The position numbers were made by a program, and so were the translations under genes. This document shows, piece after piece, positions 6,869-9,782 of a stretch of DNA of 9,782 bases. Positions within the stretch are counted from its first letter, which is position 1, and each line of letters opens with the position of its first letter. Under the pieces are notes generated by a model. It made no database searches. It was not told where the DNA came from and saw only the letters and a list, made by a program, of their open reading frames with translations. The stretch is taken from assembly GCF_006171285.1 (NCBI RefSeq), contig NZ_CP040891.1, positions 1 to 9,782 of the forward strand, given 5' to 3'. Source of the stretch: Leclercia adecarboxylata (GTDB lineage Bacteria; Pseudomonadota; Gammaproteobacteria; Enterobacterales; Enterobacteriaceae).

Positions 6869-7446
6869 TTGATAATCATCCAGGTATTCTCTTTATCACC
6901 ATACGTAGCTCGGGTGTCCACTTTAACGCAGGGCTTTCCGTCACAACGCGATATATCAGCCAGCGGGGCTTTCTTCTGCCAGACCGCTTCCATCCGTTGC
7001 ATTTCAGCAATCTGGCTGTACCCGTCATTCATAAACCACGTAAATGCCGTCACGCAGGCAACCATGACGAAAAATATCGTCAGCACGAGATAAATCGCGG
7101 ATTTCCACGTATAGCGCGACATCTCGCGTCGCATTTCATGGATCATCGCCTTCGCCGTATCGGTAGCCTGATTAAGCGCTTCTGTCGCCGGTTTCTGCTG
7201 TGCTAATCCGGCTTGTTTCAGCTCTTTCTCAACCTGAATGAGCGCGGCATGAACAGATTGCCTGACGGTTTCAGTCATATTACCGGACGCGCTGTCCAGC
7301 TCACGAATGAGCCTGCTCAGCGTGTCACTCTGCTGCTGTAATTGTGCTGAGGCGTCCTGAAACTGCTCAGTCAGAGAGGTAACACGCTTTTCCAGCGCCT
7401 GATGATGCCCGATGAGGGCAGCGATTTGTTTAATGTCGTCGCTCAT
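6862..7446 (-). CDS. Coiled-coil membrane mobilisation protein (MobB/MobX-like)
   Basis: This 194-residue protein directly follows the relaxase gene (12-bp gap, with ACAGGA before the ATG), so it belongs to the same operon. The N-terminal half (about 15-55 and 70-110) is Gln/Glu/Lys-rich and predicted coiled coil. One membrane helix lies at about 115-137 (WKSAIYLVLTIFFVMVACVTAFTWF). The C-terminal domain has two cysteines (Cys168, Cys173). Small plasmids with MOBQ relaxases often encode such a protein, thought to link the relaxosome to the membrane or to the helper's coupling protein. I do not recognise a specific family beyond this. The role is inferred from position and architecture. Confidence 0.7.
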   Translation of the reverse strand: MSDDIKQIAALIGHHQALEKRVTSLTEQFQDASAQLQQQSDTLSRLIRELDSASGNMTETVRQSVHAALIQVEKELKQAGLAQQKPATEALNQATDTAKAMIHEMRREMSRYTWKSAIYLVLTIFFVMVACVTAFTWFMNDGYSQIAEMQRMEAVWQKKAPLADISRCDGKPCVKVDTRATYGDKENTWMIIKK

Positions 7447-7458
7447 GAAAAATCCTGT

Positions 7459-8556
7459 CTATCGTGAAAATGACCAGCCTTTATCCGGCTTCTGTCGTGT
7501 CTGTTCGGCGAGTCTCTGCTGTTCTTTCTCCTGCTGACGCTGTTTTTCTGCCAGTCGCTCCATTTCCTGATGTATCCCCTGAAACTCCGCCATTGTCTCG
7601 TTCACAAGGGACTGAAGGTCGATTTCGTCCTGTACGTCCTTCAGCGCATCACTGACCAGTGCGTTCAGCTTCTCCGGCTCTTTCTCAAAATCGAAAACCC
7701 TGCCGGAAGTGTCTTCCTGCGCAGGTTCAGGCTTCTGCTCTTGTTTTATCGTCAGGTTATCCCGCTCGCTGATGGCTTCCCGTAGCGAGGTGGTCACGTC
7801 AATCACACTGTCACGTTCATCACGAGACTGCTCCGCCTGCCTTTCAGCGTCCCTGCGCTCAAGGATGGCCTGTAACTGCGCAGTATCGAACCGCTGAACC
7901 TGTCCCGCGCCAAGATGCCGCTCAGGCTCACGCTCAATGCCCTGAGCTTTGAGTGAGCGTGCATCAACGCGGTCGGTATGCTGATACCGTTCAAGGTGCT
8001 TATTCTGTAGGTCAGCCCAGCGTTCCCGCTGGGCGACGAGGTGCTCTTTGCGTTCTGTCGGCGTTTCCCCGAAACGTGCCTTTTTCGCACCGCCGCGCTC
8101 AGGGGCTTTGCTGTTAGCTCGCTTAAAATACTGCTGCGGGTCACGGTCGATACCGTCATTCATCCGCTCAGAGAACATGATATGCGCGTGCGGCTGCTCG
8201 CCGCCGGCTATCGCCGCTTTCGGATTATGAATGGCGAACTGATACGCATGACGGTCGCCGATTTCCTGCCGGACAAAATCGCGGACCAGTTCAAGGCGTT
8301 GTTCGGGTTTCAGCTCACGCGGCAGGGCAATCTCGATTTCACGGTAGGTACAGCCGTTGGCACGTTCAAACGTGTCAGCGGCTTTCCAGAACTCCGTCGG
8401 TTTATGCGCTGCCCAGGCAGGCATATTGCCGGACTCCTTGTGCTCAAGGTCGGAGTCTTTTTCACGGGCATACTTTCCCTCACGCGAAATATAATCGGCA
8501 TGGGGAGAGGCACTGCCTTTCCCGCCGGTTTTTACGCTGAGGTGATAGGAGGCCAT
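7459..8556 (-). CDS. mobA: MobA/MobL-family (MOBQ) relaxase
   Basis: This 365-residue relaxase nicks oriT on one strand and carries it into the recipient. The N-terminal relaxase domain (1 to about 180) closely resembles RSF1010 MobA: MASYHLSVKTGGKG, then DYISREGKYA with the expected catalytic Tyr22, AYQFAIHNP, and the metal-binding histidines in QPHAHIMFSERMNDGIDRDP (His123, His125). Residues 180-365 are highly charged, with long Gln/Glu/Arg-rich helices (230-350). No primase domain follows, unlike RSF1010 MobA. The gene is divergent from the accessory gene at 8715, with oriT between them, the usual MOBQ layout. Without a type IV secretion system it needs a helper plasmid. Confidence 0.93.
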   Translation of the reverse strand: MASYHLSVKTGGKGSASPHADYISREGKYAREKDSDLEHKESGNMPAWAAHKPTEFWKAADTFERANGCTYREIEIALPRELKPEQRLELVRDFVRQEIGDRHAYQFAIHNPKAAIAGGEQPHAHIMFSERMNDGIDRDPQQYFKRANSKAPERGGAKKARFGETPTERKEHLVAQRERWADLQNKHLERYQHTDRVDARSLKAQGIEREPERHLGAGQVQRFDTAQLQAILERRDAERQAEQSRDERDSVIDVTTSLREAISERDNLTIKQEQKPEPAQEDTSGRVFDFEKEPEKLNALVSDALKDVQDEIDLQSLVNETMAEFQGIHQEMERLAEKQRQQEKEQQRLAEQTRQKPDKGWSFSR

Positions 8557-8585
8557 CGTGTTTTTATCCCGCTGAAGGCGCGCAC

Positions 8586-8646
8586 CGTTTCTGAACGAAG
8601 TGAAGAAACGTCTAAGTGCGCACTGATAATAAAAAGCTTATCAGTG
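8586..8646. other. oriT: Origin of transfer, IncQ/RSF1010-like, with adjacent palindrome
   Basis: An inverted repeat, CGTTTCT (8586-8592) and AGAAACG (8604-8610), is followed after TC by TAAGTGCG (8613-8620). This is the RSF1010/R1162 arrangement, where MobA nicks just after TAAGTGCG, so the nick should fall near 8620-8621. Directly next is a perfect 9-bp inverted repeat, CACTGATAA (8621-8629) and TTATCAGTG (8638-8646). It may be the binding site of the accessory protein or an operator for the two divergent mob genes. Confidence 0.85.
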
Positions 8647-8714
8647 ATTCTACCTGCATTTGACCTCGGCCGCCATTCCTGACCATAATTTCCACATCAA
8701 CATTCAGAGGATAA

Positions 8715-9188
8715 ATGGGCATGAATAAAAGCGAAAAACAGGAAAAATGGGCAGCAGACAGAGTGCAGTACATTCGCGGCTTAAAGTCGCCGAATGAACA
8801 GCAGAAACTCATGCTGATACTGACGGATAAAGCGGATAAAACAGCGCAGGATATCAAAACGCTGTCCTTGCTGATGAAGGCTGAACAGGCAGCAGAAAAA
8901 GCGCAGGAAGCCAGAGCAAAAGTCATGAATCTGATACAGGCCGAAAAACGGGCAGAAGCCAGAGCCGCCCGTAAAGCCCGTGACCATGCCCTGTACCAGT
9001 CAGCCGGACTGCTTATCCTGGCGGGTCTGGTTGACAGCCAGACGGGGAAGCCTGTTGATGATACCGCTGCCTTGCTGGGTGCATTAGCCAGTCTGAATGA
9101 CCTGTCGAGGGATAATCCGAAGTGGTCAGACTGGAAAATCAGAGGTCAGGAACTGCTGAACAGCAAGAAGTCTGACAGCTCTGCATAG
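8715..9188 (+). CDS. mobC: TraD/MobC-like relaxosome accessory protein
   Basis: This 157-residue protein is divergent from the relaxase, with oriT between them. The N-terminal 85 residues are charged and helical, with an Ala/Glu/Lys-rich coiled coil (about 50-88). Residues 86-108, RKARDHALYQSAGLLILAGLVD, match the hallmark of the small TraD/MobC proteins of MOBQ plasmids, which help the relaxase open oriT. They are unrelated to the large TraD coupling ATPase. Two starts are possible. ATG 8715 lies four bases after AGAGG (8706-8710). ATG 8721 (MNKSEKQEK) has a 10-base gap and may be the real one. A strong terminator follows the stop. This region continues into the par/ori segment as in pSC101, as far as I remember. 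Confidence 0.82.
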   Translation: MGMNKSEKQEKWAADRVQYIRGLKSPNEQQKLMLILTDKADKTAQDIKTLSLLMKAEQAAEKAQEARAKVMNLIQAEKRAEARAARKARDHALYQSAGLLILAGLVDSQTGKPVDDTAALLGALASLNDLSRDNPKWSDWKIRGQELLNSKKSDSSA

Positions 9189-9211
9189 CAGACCTGCCAT
9201 AAAACGCCCTG

Positions 9212-9235
9212 AGAAGCCCGTGACGGGCTTTTCTT
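9212..9235 (+). terminator. Intrinsic terminator after mobC
   Basis: AAGCCCG (9214-9220), loop TGA, CGGGCTT (9224-9230), then TTCTT. It lies 25 bases after the mobC stop and separates the mob unit from the par/ori region. Confidence 0.88.
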
Positions 9236-9244
9236 GTGTCATGG

Positions 9245-9500
9245 GTAGATTTCCTCGTGTGAGTCCATGAAAAGCGCCTGTAGCATCATTTACCCCCATT
9301 CCCTGCCAGAGCCGTGAGCGTAGCGAACTGAATGTCACGAAAAAGACAGCGACTCAGGTGTCTGATGGTCGGAGACGAAAGGAATATTCAGCGATTTGCC
9401 CGAGCTTGCGAGGGTGCTACTTAAGCCTTTAGGGTTTTAAGGTCTGTTTTGTAGAGGAGCAAACAGCGTTTGCGACATCCTTTTGTAATACTGCGGAACT
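9245..9500. other. par: pSC101-type par region (gyrase-binding stability locus)
   Basis: There is no gene here. Position and sequence agree with pSC101, where the cis-acting par site lies between the mob terminator and ori, binds DNA gyrase and raises local supercoiling for stable inheritance. Recognisable stretches are GCCAGAGCCGTGAGCG (9307-9322), GACAGCGACTCAGGTGTCTG (9345-9364) and TTAAGCCTTTAGGGTTTTAA (9421-9440). The borders are approximate, and compared with my memory of pSC101 there are scattered base changes near 9240-9300. Confidence 0.7.
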
Positions 9501-9515
9501 GACTAAAGTAGTGAG

Positions 9516-9524
9516 TTATACACA
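9516..9524 (+). promoter_or_regulatory. DnaA box of the pSC101-type origin
   Basis: TTATACACA differs by one base from the consensus TTATCCACA and is the essential DnaA box of the pSC101 origin. It borders the AT-rich tract (about 9531-9608), where the IHF site and the strand-opening region are expected. Confidence 0.88.
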
Positions 9525-9530
9525 GGGCTG

Positions 9531-9608
9531 GGATCTATTCTTTTTATCTTTTTTTATTCTTTCTTTATTCTATAAATTATAACCACTTGAATATAAACAA
9601 AAAAAACA
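9531..9608. other. oriV: AT-rich tract of the origin
   Basis: This run is almost wholly A and T (TTCTTTTTATCTTTTTTTAT and on) between the DnaA box and the iterons. In pSC101 this is where IHF bends DNA and the duplex opens. Confidence 0.85.
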
Positions 9609-9610
9609 CA

Positions 9611-9686
9611 CAAAGGTCTAGCGGAATTTACAGAGGGTCTAGCAGAATTTACAAGTTTTCCAGCAAAGGTCTAGCAGAATTTACAG
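9611..9686 (+). repeat. Three RepA-binding iterons
   Basis: Three direct repeats share GGTCTAGC(A/G)GAATTTACA: about 9611-9633 (with CGG in place of CAG), 9633-9654, and 9664-9686. The first two are adjacent. The third is set off by GTTTTCCAG. They match RS1-RS3 of pSC101, which bind RepA monomers and set copy number. Confidence 0.95.
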
Positions 9687-9724
9687 ATACCCACAACTCA
9701 AAGGAAAAGGACTAGTAATTATCA

Positions 9725-9782
9725 TTGACTAGCCCATCTCAATTGGTATAGTGATTAAAATCACCTAGACCAATTGAGATGT
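9725..9782 (+). promoter_or_regulatory. repA promoter with overlapping autoregulatory operator
   Basis: TTGACT (9725-9730), a 17-bp spacer and TATAGT (9748-9753) form a strong sigma-70 promoter pointing to the end of the window and so to repA at base 1. A 13-bp perfect inverted repeat, CATCTCAATTGGT (9735-9747) and ACCAATTGAGATG (9769-9781), brackets the -10. Between its arms lies a smaller palindrome, GTGATT/AATCAC (9751-9764). In pSC101 these inverted repeats bind RepA dimers, which shut off repA. Confidence 0.93.

Noticed and set aside
6847..7206. Plus-strand frame of 119 codons opposite the MobB-like gene
   Set aside because: It begins inside the terminator hairpin, lacks a ribosome site and shows no known domain, while the minus-strand gene fits the mob operon.
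7464..8682. Several plus-strand open frames of 60-213 codons opposite mobA
   Set aside because: They lie antisense to a well-recognised relaxase, have no family resemblance, and arise from its high GC and codon pattern.
9611..9686. Short repeats that might suggest a CRISPR array
   Set aside because: Two repeats are adjacent without a spacer, there are only three, and they are the known RepA iterons of a pSC101-type origin.

Overview
The window reads as a complete small enterobacterial plasmid of about 9.8 kb, opened at the first base of its replication gene. The last bases (9516-9782) are a pSC101-type origin: a DnaA box, an AT-rich tract, three direct iterons, and a promoter/operator. They run straight into a RepA101-like initiator that starts at base 1. 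The pSC101-type replicon, IS1, IS5 and IS407-group relics, and an IncQ-like mobilisation region all suggest Salmonella, Escherichia, Klebsiella, Enterobacter or a relative. No chromosomal gene is present to fix the species.

Layout: repA (1-951) is followed by an apparently intact IS3-family element of the IS407 group (961-2157, 4-bp target duplication TTAT). The element sits exactly at the start of a helix-turn-helix/coiled-coil gene (2160-2573) that was once directly downstream of repA. Next is a psi/dif-like Xer recombination site (2715-2742), a HigBA-type toxin-antitoxin pair (2820-3417), and a second Xer-like site in the same orientation (3446-3473). The toxin-antitoxin pair therefore looks like a 'pdif module'.

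A lower-GC foreign segment carries mcr-4 on the minus strand (3755-5380). It encodes a 541-residue lipid A phosphoethanolamine transferase. Gly179 and Phe236 match, from memory, the mcr-4.3 allele, which has been reported as giving little or no colistin resistance. Upstream of mcr-4 lie the left end of IS5 (5536-5915) and the left end of IS1 (5907-6017). They are fused head-on inside a 9-base sequence common to both elements. An unassigned 240-bp stretch and an orphan C-terminal piece of a type III restriction endonuclease (6260-6823) follow.

The rest is mobilisation machinery: a membrane-anchored coiled-coil protein (7446-6862) and a MobA/MobL (MOBQ) relaxase (8556-7459) on the minus strand, an IncQ-like oriT (about 8586-8646), and a divergent TraD/MobC-like accessory protein (8715-9188). 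A terminator and the expected pSC101 par region (about 9245-9500) lead back to the origin.

Together these describe a low-copy, stably partitioned plasmid that could be mobilised by a helper. Its accessory genes appear to have arrived by Xer recombination and by IS-associated rearrangement. I see no wholly unknown multi-gene system. The most unusual points are the Xer-flanked toxin-antitoxin cassette, the IS insertion that rebuilds a start codon, and the IS5/IS1 chimera beside mcr-4.
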